Of a stretch of DNA of 64,000 bases, positions 1 through 8,051 are shown piece by piece. The stretch's first letter is position 1; each line of letters opens with the position of its first letter. The translations under genes were made by a program, and so were the position numbers. This DNA comes from UMGS1696 sp964463375. Lineage in GTDB: Bacteria > Bacillota > Clostridia > Oscillospirales > CAG-272. A model generated the notes under the pieces. That model did not search any database, had not been told where the DNA came from, and worked only from the letters and a program-made list of their open reading frames with translations. The stretch is from positions 16,390 through 80,389 of the forward strand of contig CAYXBQ010000009.1 of NCBI GenBank assembly GCA_964463375.1, in the 5' to 3' direction.

Positions 1-8
1 CCGATATC

Positions 9-320
9 AAAATAACTCGTGAAATAAGGCCATGCCAGCCGGGGAAGCAGCGGGGCCCTGTACCTGCAGTCCGCTACAGCAGGGGTGGAATCCCGGAACG
101 AGGGCAGAACTTGTGTGGTCAGCGTCGTTTTAGGCTGCGTTGAGGAATGGGTCTTGCGCGATCGGCAGCTGTGAACCATGTCAGGTGGGGAACCAAGCAG
201 CATTAAGCAGTGTCGCCGGTGCGCCGCGAGGCAGCCTGTTCGGAGCAGTACGGACGAATAGCGCATATGATCTTCTGTTCGACATCTGGGTGCATGGTCG
301 TATTTTGCGAGTTATTTTTT
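9..320 (+). ncRNA. ffs: Large (Bacillus-type) signal recognition particle RNA with Alu domain
   Basis: This is the RNA scaffold of the signal recognition particle, which binds Ffh (SRP54) and targets nascent membrane proteins. The conserved SRP54-binding hairpin is visible around 172-215 (gtcagg, ggggaa loop, then aagcagcatta), and the 5' part around 36-110 resembles the Alu domain of the B. subtilis scRNA. The two ends pair: 11 bases at 9-19 are perfectly complementary to 308-318, and pairing continues with 25-35 against about 290-302, as expected for helix 1 of the large Firmicute and archaeal form. A T-run at 315-320 follows, so helix 1 may also act as the terminator. Its position directly upstream of dnaX matches B. 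subtilis. Exact 5' end is uncertain because the promoter lies outside the window. Confidence 0.93.
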
Positions 321-395
321 CATGTGCAGTTTCTGTGAAGATACAGCTTTAGAAAAGTGTATCTGATAGAAATATGCAGTTTTAGGAGGCAAATC

Positions 396-1985
396 GTGCA
401 TCAGGCTTTATACCGAAAGTATCGTCCCAGATCCTTTGACGACGTGTGCGGCGAGGACCATGTGGCTTCTGTACTGCGGTATCAGACGGAGAACGGCAAG
501 GTGTCCCACGCCTACCTGTTCTGCGGCCCCAGAGGGACAGGCAAGACCTCCTGCGCCAAGATCTTAGCGAAGGCTGTCAACTGCGAGCATTTGCAAAACG
601 GCAATCCCTGCGGTGTATGTGACGCTTGTCGAAGCATCGATAGCGGCAGTGCCACCGATGTGCTGGAAATGGACGCTGCCTCCAATACGGGCGTGGACTA
701 CATCCGGGACATCCGGGACGAGGTGAGCTATGTGCCTGCCATGCTGCGCCGCAAGGTGTACATCATCGACGAGGTGCATATGCTGTCTTCGAGTGCCTTC
801 AATGCGCTGCTGAAGACCCTGGAGGAGCCGCCGTCGCACGTGATCTTCATCTTAGCCACCACAGAACCCCACAAGCTCCCCGCTACCATCATTTCTCGTT
901 GCCAACGATTTGATTTTCGCCGGATCGGCGTGGATGCCATTGCATCTCGGCTGTCCTATATTGCCGCAGAGGAGCAGATCCCACTGGAACCGGAGGCGGC
1001 ATCGCTGCTGGCCAAGCAGTCCCAGGGCGGTATGCGAGATGCCATCAGCTTGTTTGAGCTGTGTGCCGGTGGGGGACAGGACGTAACGGCAGCCAGAGTC
1101 CGGGACGTGCTGGGTCTGACCGGGATCGAGCAGGTGTACAAAACGGCTGTGGCGGTTTCCAGAGGAGACGTGGCAGGGCTGTTCAAGATCATCGACAGCG
1201 TGGCAGCATCGGCAAAGGATATAGCGGTGTACTGGCAGGAGCTGACGGCTTTCTGGCGGGATATGCTGGTGGAAAAGCATTTGGGCGAAGGTGCCGCAGC
1301 TTACCTGGACATGACCGAGCCGGAAATGCGGGTGCTCCACGATGCCGCCAGACGGTTTTCCGTGCCGATCCTGAACGTACACTTTGTCCTGTTGGATGAA
1401 GCGTTGCAGACCATGAACCGGATGCCCCAGACCAAACGGCTGACCGCTGAGGTGGTGCTGATCCGCATGAGCGATCCCCGTATGTCGGACAATCCGGAGG
1501 GACTGTTGGCAAGGCTGACGGCACTGGAGGAAAAGGTGGCACTGCTGGAGGCCGGTGGTGTCGTGAAGCCTGTAGCATCGGCAGAGCCTGCATCGGTGGA
1601 GCATACGCCTGTTGCCACACCGATCCCTGCGGAGACAAGTGCAGAAGCATCCCCTGAACCAGCACCGGTGGCAGAGCAAAATCGGCCGCTTACGGACATC
1701 AGCGAGGTGGCAGAACGTTTCGCACAGGCTGTGCCTATGGCAGGTGCCTTTTTCCGGGAGGCAGACTGCTCTATCGCACCGGATGGGTGCACGGTCTATG
1801 TGTGTACCGAGACCCCCTTTGGTGTCCAGATGCTGTCCCAGGATGGTGCGAAGGCCGCTTTGCAGGCTGCATTTTGCCTCAGCGGGATCACGAAGCCGGG
1901 TGTGACGATCGAGATTTCCTGTAGTGGCAACGGGATAAAAAAACGCTCGCCCGTGGATGAGCTTGGCGGGTTCACAGAGGAGTAA
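396..1985 (+). CDS. dnaX: DNA polymerase III subunit gamma/tau
   Basis: DnaX is the AAA+ clamp-loader ATPase that loads the sliding clamp and organises the replisome. Visible are Walker A GPRGTGKTS (about residues 45-53), a four-Cys zinc module (CEHL to CDAC, about residues 64-79), the Walker B/DEVH stretch IIDEVHML and the SRC sensor motif TIISRCQRF. The C-terminal third is Ala/Pro/Glu-rich, as is usual for tau. The GTG at 396 is chosen because taggagg lies seven bases before it; the longer frame opening at 357 has no ribosome-binding site. Length 529 residues, normal for Firmicutes. It begins the dnaX-ebfC-recR cluster. Confidence 0.96.
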   Translation: MHQALYRKYRPRSFDDVCGEDHVASVLRYQTENGKVSHAYLFCGPRGTGKTSCAKILAKAVNCEHLQNGNPCGVCDACRSIDSGSATDVLEMDAASNTGVDYIRDIRDEVSYVPAMLRRKVYIIDEVHMLSSSAFNALLKTLEEPPSHVIFILATTEPHKLPATIISRCQRFDFRRIGVDAIASRLSYIAAEEQIPLEPEAASLLAKQSQGGMRDAISLFELCAGGGQDVTAARVRDVLGLTGIEQVYKTAVAVSRGDVAGLFKIIDSVAASAKDIAVYWQELTAFWRDMLVEKHLGEGAAAYLDMTEPEMRVLHDAARRFSVPILNVHFVLLDEALQTMNRMPQTKRLTAEVVLIRMSDPRMSDNPEGLLARLTALEEKVALLEAGGVVKPVASAEPASVEHTPVATPIPAETSAEASPEPAPVAEQNRPLTDISEVAERFAQAVPMAGAFFREADCSIAPDGCTVYVCTETPFGVQMLSQDGAKAALQAAFCLSGITKPGVTIEISCSGNGIKKRSPVDELGGFTEE

Positions 1986-2111
1986 GTGAAGGGAGCATCT
2001 ATGCGGCATATCGCTGCACAGAGCATCACTTTATTCATCATATATTTTTGCGTAAACGATCCTAAGAGAAATATCTAAATCAAAAAAGGAAAAAAAGGAA
2101 GGTACATAATC

Positions 2112-2459
2112 ATGAAAGCAAGAGTTCCGAAGCAGATGGGCGGCACTCCCAATAATATGCAGGGGATGATCAAGCAGGCACAGAAGATGCAGGAAGAAAT
2201 GGAAGCCAAGCAGGCTGAGCTGGATGCTATGGAGTATGAAATCCAGGCCGGCGGCGGAGCTGTGACCGTGAAGATCAACGGCAAGATGGAAGTACTCTCC
2301 ATCGGTCTGACCCCCGAAGTGGTAGATCCCGACGACATCGAGACCCTGACCGACATTCTGGTGGCCGGCGTGAACGAAGCCATCAAGAAGGTTTCCGAGA
2401 CCAACAACGAAGCCATGAGCAAGATCACCGGCGGTCTGAACGTTCCGGGTCTGTTCTGA
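2112..2459 (+). CDS. ebfC: YbaB/EbfC family nucleoid-associated protein
   Basis: Small dimeric DNA-binding protein of the YbaB/EbfC family, 115 residues, the usual size. The N-terminal half is a predicted helix rich in Gln/Met/Glu (residues about 15-45), followed by the family core GGGAVTVKINGKMEVLSIGL and a C-terminal helix with NEAIKK. A purine-rich ribosome-binding stretch (aaaggaa repeated) lies at about 2084-2100. It lies between dnaX and recR, the conserved neighbourhood of the family, which suggests a link to replication or repair; the exact role is not settled. Codon choice looks like that of a well-expressed gene. Confidence 0.95.
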   Translation: MKARVPKQMGGTPNNMQGMIKQAQKMQEEMEAKQAELDAMEYEIQAGGGAVTVKINGKMEVLSIGLTPEVVDPDDIETLTDILVAGVNEAIKKVSETNNEAMSKITGGLNVPGLF

Positions 2460-2460
2460 T

Positions 2461-3063
2461 ATGGCAGGGGAAACTCTGGAGCCTCTGGAACGGCTGACCG
2501 ATATGTTTCGGCATCTGGATGGCGTGGGCAAAAAAACTGCCATGCGGTATGCCTACTCCGTCCTCAGCTTTACCGATGACGAGGCAAAGGCGTTTGCAGA
2601 TGCGATCCTTACGGCGAAGACCCAGATCCACCCCTGCAAGCGTTGCCAGAATATCACCACGGGAGAATACTGTCCCCTTTGCCGGGATGAACGGCGGGAC
2701 GGCAGTTTGATCTGCGTGGTGGAGGACCCACGGGCTGTGGCGGCCATTGAGAAGACCCGACAATACGGCGGCCTGTATCATGTGCTCCACGGTACCCTGT
2801 CTCCGGCCAGAGGGATCACACCCGATCGGATCAAGATCCGGGAGCTGTTGACCCGACTGCAAACCGAGCCTGTGCAGGAGGTGATCCTTGCCACCAATCC
2901 CACGGTGGAAGGGGAGGCAACGGCCATGTACATTGCCAAGCTGCTCTCGCCGCTGGGGATCAAGGTTTCCCGTATCGCCAATGGTGTACCGGTGGGCGGG
3001 GATCTGGAATTCGCCGATGAGGTGACCCTGCGCCGTGCCATGGAAGGCCGATATCTGATCTGA
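2461..3063 (+). CDS. recR: Recombination mediator protein RecR
   Basis: RecR works with RecO (and RecF) to load RecA at gaps in single-stranded DNA. The 200-residue protein shows the N-terminal helix-hairpin-helix region (LDGVGKKTAMRYA), a C4 zinc finger CKRCQNITTGEYCPLC at about residues 60-75, a TOPRIM domain beginning ICVVEDPRAV, and the C-terminal Walker B-like end. The ATG lies one base after the ebfC stop, so the two are translationally coupled. An intrinsic terminator follows at 3081. Confidence 0.97.
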   Translation: MAGETLEPLERLTDMFRHLDGVGKKTAMRYAYSVLSFTDDEAKAFADAILTAKTQIHPCKRCQNITTGEYCPLCRDERRDGSLICVVEDPRAVAAIEKTRQYGGLYHVLHGTLSPARGITPDRIKIRELLTRLQTEPVQEVILATNPTVEGEATAMYIAKLLSPLGIKVSRIANGVPVGGDLEFADEVTLRRAMEGRYLI

Positions 3064-3080
3064 CAAAACAAAATGGAAGC

Positions 3081-3127
3081 AGCAGGGGCGGGCTTTTTGG
3101 ATAGGCTTGTTCCCCTGTTTCTTTTTT
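3081..3127 (+). terminator. Intrinsic terminator after recR
   Basis: A GC-rich inverted repeat (caggggc...cccctg) is followed by cttttttatc. It closes the dnaX-ebfC-recR unit. Confidence 0.75.
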
Positions 3128-3164
3128 ATCAAAATTCTAAGACTGTCAAAGGAGCAAGAGACGT

Positions 3165-3728
3165 ATGAATGCATCCAACGGAAATATGGCAGAGTACACC
3201 GTAGAGCGAAAGCCTACCGGGAAGTATCTGAAATACAAGATCGCCTGTATCGCACTGTACATACTCATCGTGCTGGGGTACCTGAGTCTGGCGGTGGCGC
3301 TGGGTACCTATAGCGTATGGGTGGCAGTGGTGACGATCCCCTTTGTGCCCCTGTTCATCCTGCTGCTGCGCCACTACGTGTGGAACCGGTATGTGAACGT
3401 GGAATACAAATACGAGATCGCCTCGGCGAAGATCATCTTCTACGAGGTCTACGGCAAGACCAGAGAGAACAAGATCTACGAACGGCTCATCAGCGAATAC
3501 AGCCTGATCGCACCGGTGGAGGAACAGTACCGGGAGAAGTACGAAAAGGTCGATGTTGTGCGGGATTTCCGGGGCAGCGAAAAGTCGCCGGATGCGTACT
3601 TTCTGCTGGCAACAGAGCCGGATGGCCGTACCTCGGTGGTTTTTTTCGAGGCCGCTGAGAAGACTCTAAAGGCACTGAAATACTATAATTCCCAGAATCT
3701 GGTAGCCACAAAGCAGACCACACGCTGA
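3165..3728 (+). CDS. Uncharacterised membrane protein with two N-terminal membrane segments
   Basis: 187 residues with no function recognised. After a short basic N-terminus (ERKPTGKYLKYK) come two hydrophobic segments at about residues 26-47 and 51-69, then a soluble domain rich in Tyr/Lys/Glu that ends in a strand-rich part (AYFLLATEPDGRTSVVFFEA). It resembles small Clostridia-wide proteins annotated only as domains of unknown function (possibly DUF6106; recalled, not searched). A ribosome-binding site aaaggagc lies upstream of the ATG. It sits alone between the recR terminator and a hairpin at 3787. Confidence 0.75.
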   Translation: MNASNGNMAEYTVERKPTGKYLKYKIACIALYILIVLGYLSLAVALGTYSVWVAVVTIPFVPLFILLLRHYVWNRYVNVEYKYEIASAKIIFYEVYGKTRENKIYERLISEYSLIAPVEEQYREKYEKVDVVRDFRGSEKSPDAYFLLATEPDGRTSVVFFEAAEKTLKALKYYNSQNLVATKQTTR

Positions 3729-3786
3729 CCACCCACGCAAGCCTTGTATGAAGCAAACATGCGTGAGACATAGTATACTTTTTTGG

Positions 3787-3830
3787 CCTCCTGCATATGG
3801 TGTCTCACGATCCCGTTGCAGGAGGTTTTC
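3787..3830 (+). promoter_or_regulatory. Hairpin that contains the ribosome-binding site of the next gene
   Basis: Nine bases at 3787-3795 (cctcctgca) are perfectly complementary to 3817-3825 (tgcaggagg). The second arm is the Shine-Dalgarno sequence of the lipoprotein starting at 3836. The arm is followed by ttttctgttt, so the element could equally be an intrinsic terminator of the upstream gene that is reused as a ribosome-binding site. Confidence 0.7.
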
Positions 3831-3835
3831 TGTTT

Positions 3836-4168
3836 ATGAAATGGCATATTGGTATCTTGGCAGTGCTGTTGGTCACGCTGGTGGCCTGTGAGAGCGTTCC
3901 GGAGCGCATAGAGGAGGTACCGGAGGCACCGGAGCAGCAGCTTGTCGTCCGCACAGCGCAGGGCAGCTACAGCGGCATCCTGACCGTCACGGAGGGCGTG
4001 TACACCTGGCAGCTCACCGAACCGGCATCCATCGCCGGGCTGACCTTCACCTGTACCGATACCGGCTGCACAATGGCGGTGGCAGACTTGCAGATCCCAC
4101 TGGACGAGAAGACCGCAGAACACGTGCGATCAGCCATAGCAACACAAAGGAGTTCCCATGTTACATGA
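3836..4168 (+). CDS. Small putative lipoprotein
   Basis: 110 residues, no recognised family. The N-terminus is a lipoprotein signal (MKWHIGILAVLLVTLVAC) with the lipobox Cys at residue 18, so it is probably anchored to the outer face of the membrane. A Glu/Pro-rich linker (SVPERIEEVPEAPEQQ) leads to a small beta-rich domain with a TFTCTDTGCT Cys pair. The ATG at 3836 is chosen over the upstream in-frame ATG at 3797 because aggagg lies just before it and a signal peptide begins there. It overlaps the start of alr by 11 bases, so it is probably co-transcribed with alr. Confidence 0.75.
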   Translation: MKWHIGILAVLLVTLVACESVPERIEEVPEAPEQQLVVRTAQGSYSGILTVTEGVYTWQLTEPASIAGLTFTCTDTGCTMAVADLQIPLDEKTAEHVRSAIATQRSSHVT

Positions 4169-5330
4169 AAAAAATATAGCGTATATCTCAAAAGACGCTT
4201 TGCGGAATAATTATAAAGTCATAGAAGCCCGCCTAAAAAGCAGTGCCACGGAGCCGCCCCAGATCATCGCCACGGTGAAGGCCAATGCCTACGGACATGG
4301 TGTGGATACCGTGACGGCGGTGCTGGGGGAGAACGGGTGCCGGTTCTTCGCCGTGTCTTCGGAAGCGGAGGCATTGCAGGTGCGGCAGCTGGAGCAGGCG
4401 CGTGGGCGGCATCCCCGGATCCTGATCTTAGGCTACACCTTCCCGGAGAACGCACCGGTCCTGGCAGAAAACGACATAGAATGCACCGCCGTTTCCCCCA
4501 TCCATGGGGCGGCACTGGCAGAAGGCGTGGGGGCAGGGAAACTCCAGATCCACATCAAGCTGGACACCGGCATGCATCGGGTGGGCTTTGCCTGCGATAC
4601 GGCTGAAGCTGCGGTACAAACGGCAGAGGATATTGCTGCCCTTGCCCAAAATCCACACCTGCACATCACAGGCATATTTTCGCACTTTGCCTGCTGCGAT
4701 GATGAAATGCTGGACGACCTACATCCCGTGCCGGAAGGAAAGCTCACCGAGATCCAGTGGATGCGGTACGAGCGTGTGCTGGGGCTGCTGCGGGAGAAGG
4801 GCATCGATGTAGGTACCCGTCACCTTGCCAACAGTGCGGCGATCCTGGGCTACACACCGGCGTGGCTGGATGCGGTGCGTGCGGGGATCATTCTCTATGG
4901 CTTGTCCCCCGACGGTAAGCCTTGGACAAATGATGGGTTTGTGTCAGCCATGCAGCTGATGACCACCGTTGCCCATATCCAGACCCTGCGTGCCGGGGAG
5001 CACGTCAGCTACGGTGCCACCTATACTGCCACGGAGCCATGCACCATTGCCACTCTGCCCATTGGCTACGCAGACGGTTGGATCCGTGCCTACGCAGGTT
5101 CGGCGGTGACGATCCATGGGGAAGCCTTCCCGGTGGTGGGGCGGATCTGCATGGACCAGTGCATGGTGGACATCACGGGAGCCGAGGATCGGGTACATAT
5201 CGGAGACGATGTGGTCTTATTTGGGGGAGACCGTGGGGAGCGCATCGCCGCTCTGGCCGCCCGTGCCGATACCATCGTGTACGAATGCACCTGTCGGGTG
5301 AGCGATCGGGTACCCAGAAGACCGGTGTAA
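4158..5330 (+). CDS. alr: Alanine racemase
   Basis: PLP-dependent enzyme converting L-Ala to D-Ala for peptidoglycan. The PLP-binding Lys lies in ATVKANAYGHG (about residues 35-45). The catalytic Tyr region VSYGATYTA lies near residue 275 and the C-terminal signature RICMDQCMVDI near residue 320. Length 390 residues is typical. The ribosome-binding site aaggag is seven bases upstream of the ATG and lies inside the preceding lipoprotein gene. Only one alr is visible here; no ddl or mur genes are near. Confidence 0.97.
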   Translation: MLHEKNIAYISKDALRNNYKVIEARLKSSATEPPQIIATVKANAYGHGVDTVTAVLGENGCRFFAVSSEAEALQVRQLEQARGRHPRILILGYTFPENAPVLAENDIECTAVSPIHGAALAEGVGAGKLQIHIKLDTGMHRVGFACDTAEAAVQTAEDIAALAQNPHLHITGIFSHFACCDDEMLDDLHPVPEGKLTEIQWMRYERVLGLLREKGIDVGTRHLANSAAILGYTPAWLDAVRAGIILYGLSPDGKPWTNDGFVSAMQLMTTVAHIQTLRAGEHVSYGATYTATEPCTIATLPIGYADGWIRAYAGSAVTIHGEAFPVVGRICMDQCMVDITGAEDRVHIGDDVVLFGGDRGERIAALAARADTIVYECTCRVSDRVPRRPV

Positions 5331-5408
5331 AGGGCGTAAACCGGCAAGGAATATGGAAAATTGTGCAAAACTGACAAAAGCAAGCGGAAATTTATGTGGA
5401 TTTTATTC

Positions 5409-5437
5409 TTGCATTTTGCCCATAGCTTTGCTATAAT
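5409..5437 (+). promoter_or_regulatory. Sigma-A type promoter of the rubredoxin gene
   Basis: TTGCAT at 5409-5414 and TATAAT at 5432-5437, 17 bases apart, in the gap after alr. The 5331-5497 gap holds nothing else that I can identify. Confidence 0.8.
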
Positions 5438-5497
5438 AGTATGCACCGAGACCTGATACAAGGCCGGGGATCACATCGGGAAGGAGGTGCTTTTTCC

Positions 5498-5668
5498 ATG
5501 AAATATGTTTGCATCATTTGCGGTTACACGTACAACGAGCGGAAGGGTGACCCGGATAATGGCATCGAACCCGGAACCCGGTTTGAAGATCTGCCGGATG
5601 ATTTCGTTTGCCCGGAATGCGGCGTTGCCAAGGACGATTTCGAGGTGGAGACCATCGACGAGGACTGA
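5498..5668 (+). CDS. Rubredoxin
   Basis: Small one-iron electron carrier of 56 residues. The two Cys knuckles are CIICGYTYNE (residues 6-9) and CPECGVAKDDFE, which bind the Fe(SCys)4 centre; the middle part FEDLPDDFVCP is the standard rubredoxin signature. The ATG at 5498 is chosen because aaggaggt lies before it and because the family starts MKYVC; the longer frame from 5441 is not needed. Monocistronic, with its own promoter and terminator. Rubredoxins in anaerobes typically serve oxygen or peroxide detoxification. Confidence 0.97.
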   Translation: MKYVCIICGYTYNERKGDPDNGIEPGTRFEDLPDDFVCPECGVAKDDFEVETIDED

Positions 5669-5688
5669 ACCTTGCCAAATGTAGAGAG

Positions 5689-5736
5689 ACAGGTTTATTT
5701 GCACAGCCATGGGGCTGGGGCAAAGACCTGTTTTTT
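5689..5736 (+). terminator. Intrinsic terminator after rubredoxin
   Basis: acaggt at 5689-5694 pairs with acctgt at 5726-5731, with further pairing inside (ttgc/gcaa, agcc/ggct), followed by a run of T to 5736. Confidence 0.88.
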
Positions 5737-5760
5737 CTATGCCAAAACCGGGCAAAGCTA

Positions 5761-5789
5761 TTGCACTTTTCGCTGGAATATGCTATAAT
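5761..5789 (+). promoter_or_regulatory. Sigma-A type promoter of the DUF362 gene
   Basis: TTGCAC at 5761-5766 and TATAAT at 5784-5789 with 17 bases between. The -10 overlaps the upstream in-frame ATG at 5788-5790, which argues that the real start codon is the later one at 5830. Confidence 0.85.
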
Positions 5790-5829
5790 GTATCTATTAT
5801 TAAAATGGGATTTTTGTGGGGATAGAGAG

Positions 5830-6972
5830 ATGCGGGAACGAGTGGCTGTGCGGGCTTGCGGGGCCTATGAGGAAGAGGCGATTTTTGCCTGTGTGGCAGA
5901 GATGTTTGCGGCGCTTAGGATCGAGAAAACGCTGTTTGCCGGGTGTCGAGTGGCACTGAAGCCCAATTTGGTCATGGCGAAAAAGCCGGAGGCGGCGGCT
6001 ACCACCCATCCAGCCGTCATCGCTGCGGTAGCAAAGCTGGTGCTGGCGTGGGGAGCGAAGGAGGTCGTGGTGGTGGACAGCCCGGGAGGACCCTACACGG
6101 CGGTGTATTTGGAGAATGTGTATCGCACCTGTGGACTGTCCACGCTAAGTGAGATCCCCGGTGTACGGCTGAATGACGATTTTCGGTTTCAGGCAGTGAC
6201 CCTGCCTACGGGCCGCACGCTGCATAACTGCACCATACTACAAACGATTTCGGACTGCGATATTCTGATCAACCTATGTAAGCTCAAGACCCATGGGCTG
6301 ACCGGCCTGAGCTGCGCCACCAAGAATCTGTTCGGCGTGATCCCCGGTGTAGAAAAATTTTCCATGCACGCCACCTTCCCAAAGATCGAGGACTTTTCCG
6401 ATATGCTGGTGGACATCACCGAATATATCCGTGCGGAGAAGCCCTATATCGCCCTGTGTGACGGGATCCTGGGGATGGAGGGCAACGGTCCCACCCATGG
6501 AGAACCGGTGTCTGCGGGGGGCCTGCTGGCCGCACGGAATCCATACGCACTGGACGTGGTGGCGGCGCACATCATCGGCTGTGACGTGCCGGTGGTGCAT
6601 CTGGACAAAGCGCAGGAGCGCGGGCTGGTGTCCACACGGGACCCACAGGAGATCGAGGTGGTGGGAGACCCACTGCCCGGTTATCACTTCATGCCGCCGG
6701 AGGCCTCTGCCGGACGGTTTCTAAAAAATCTATCGGGCATCTGCGGTGGCAGGCTGGCAGAATTTTTTGCCGCCAAACCACGGATCGATGGGAAAAAGTG
6801 CATCGGCTGTGGCGTGTGCGTGCGCTCCTGCCCGGCGCATACCATCACCATCCGGGACAAAAAAGCCGTGATCCACGGAAAGGCGTGCATCCGGTGCTAT
6901 TGCTGTCAGGAGCTGTGTCCCCATGGGGCGGTGGGGATGCAAAAGAATCCGTTGATCCGGCTGGTGCATTGA
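5830..6972 (+). CDS. DUF362 domain protein with C-terminal 2x[4Fe-4S] ferredoxin domain
   Basis: 380 residues. The N-terminal ~290 residues match the DUF362 family (ALKPNLVMAKKPEAAATTHP, VVVDSPGGPY, INLCKLKTHGLTGLSCATKNLFG). The C-terminus carries two ferredoxin Cys clusters, CIGCGVCVRSCP and CIRCYCCQELCP, so the protein likely binds two [4Fe-4S] clusters. The family is widespread in anaerobes and its substrate is unknown; a redox role is inferred only from the clusters. The start at 5830 is set by the promoter at 5761-5789. ispE follows 79 bases later with no clear terminator between. Confidence 0.9.
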   Translation: MRERVAVRACGAYEEEAIFACVAEMFAALRIEKTLFAGCRVALKPNLVMAKKPEAAATTHPAVIAAVAKLVLAWGAKEVVVVDSPGGPYTAVYLENVYRTCGLSTLSEIPGVRLNDDFRFQAVTLPTGRTLHNCTILQTISDCDILINLCKLKTHGLTGLSCATKNLFGVIPGVEKFSMHATFPKIEDFSDMLVDITEYIRAEKPYIALCDGILGMEGNGPTHGEPVSAGGLLAARNPYALDVVAAHIIGCDVPVVHLDKAQERGLVSTRDPQEIEVVGDPLPGYHFMPPEASAGRFLKNLSGICGGRLAEFFAAKPRIDGKKCIGCGVCVRSCPAHTITIRDKKAVIHGKACIRCYCCQELCPHGAVGMQKNPLIRLVH

Positions 6973-7051
6973 GCAACCAACGTAGTGCGGAGCGTGGATA
7001 GAGTGATTCCACACTCCCCATTTCACATTTCAAACTGAACAAGGAACAACC

Positions 7052-7921
7052 ATGACCATAACAAAACGGGCGTTTGCCAAACTCAATTTGTACCTGGACG
7101 TGATGGGAAAGCGGCCGGACGGATACCACGATATCAAAAGCGTTATGATGCAGGTCAGCCTCCACGATCTTGTCACGGTGACCAGAGACGGCGGGAGCAG
7201 CATTCGTCTGGCCGATATGGGAGACGATCTGCCAAACGGGGAAGAGAACATTGCCTATCGCTGTGCCGATGCGTTTCTGCGGCACTACGACCTGCGGGAA
7301 GGCGTGTCCATCCGGATCGAGAAGCATATCCCCATTGCGGCGGGACTGGGCGGGGGCAGTGCGGACGGCGGTGCGGTGCTGACTGCCATGGCAGAGCTGT
7401 TCGCAGACATGATCCAGACCGATCTGGACACCCTTTGTGCCATCGGCAGTACCATTGGTGCGGACATCCCCTTCTGCGTGGTGGGGGGCTGTGCGAAGAC
7501 CCTGGGCATCGGTGACCGGATCACGCCGCTGGACTACACCACAGACTGCACCATCCTGTTGGCAAGAGACGGCAGCGGTGTCTCTACCCCCCGTGCCTAC
7601 GGCGCACTGGACGCTTTGTACGGCGAGAGACTGGGGGAGGACTTTGGCGACTTCGAGGGCTTTCTTGCCTCTCTGGCGGCGGGAGACTCCATACCCCGGC
7701 ATATGCGCAACACCTTCGAGGACGTGATCCTGCCAAACCATCCGGAGGCGACAGCCCTGCGAGAACGGATCACAGCCGGTGGTGGGGTCCCGCTGATGAG
7801 TGGTAGTGGCCCTGCTGTGTTCGGGCTGTTTCCGGATGTGGCGGCGGCAAACCATGTGTACCGGGCACTGCAAGCCGAGGGGATCGAAGCGTACCTATGC
7901 CATGGGGTGTCCCGGATGTGA
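7052..7921 (+). CDS. ispE: 4-diphosphocytidyl-2-C-methyl-D-erythritol kinase
   Basis: GHMP-family kinase of the non-mevalonate (MEP) isoprenoid pathway; it phosphorylates CDP-methylerythritol. The N-terminal AKLNLYLDVMGKRPDGYHDI and the ATP-binding loop PIAAGLGGGSADGGAVL (about residues 91-107) are diagnostic, and the C-terminal MSGSGPAVFGLF loop completes the GHMP fold. Length 289 is normal. Indicates isoprenoid synthesis by the MEP route. It may be co-transcribed with the DUF362 gene. Confidence 0.97.
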   Translation: MTITKRAFAKLNLYLDVMGKRPDGYHDIKSVMMQVSLHDLVTVTRDGGSSIRLADMGDDLPNGEENIAYRCADAFLRHYDLREGVSIRIEKHIPIAAGLGGGSADGGAVLTAMAELFADMIQTDLDTLCAIGSTIGADIPFCVVGGCAKTLGIGDRITPLDYTTDCTILLARDGSGVSTPRAYGALDALYGERLGEDFGDFEGFLASLAAGDSIPRHMRNTFEDVILPNHPEATALRERITAGGGVPLMSGSGPAVFGLFPDVAAANHVYRALQAEGIEAYLCHGVSRM

Positions 7922-7980
7922 TTTTTGGTGGATCGCAGCAAAACGCACTTTGTTTTTGCAAAGATTTGGCAAAACCGCCA

Positions 7981-8009
7981 TTGCAAAAAACGGACGAATG
8001 TGCTACAAT
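7981..8009 (+). promoter_or_regulatory. Sigma-A type promoter of solute-binding protein gene
   Basis: TTGCAA at 7981-7986 and TACAAT at 8004-8009, 17-base spacer. Confidence 0.8.
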
Positions 8010-8051
8010 ACTCCTTGCGTTTATTATATGTTGTAATTTGGAGGATGAAGG

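Noticed and set aside
140..352. 70-codon frame at the beginning of the window
   Set aside because: Lies within the SRP RNA; no ribosome-binding site.
1930..1945. Programmed frameshift site in dnaX (A-run in gggataaaaaaacgc)
   Set aside because: It lies about 15 codons before the stop, too late to make a gamma-type short product, and no stimulatory hairpin is evident.
5608..5829. N-terminal extension of the DUF362 protein
   Set aside because: Would include the rubredoxin 3' end, its terminator and the DUF362 promoter.
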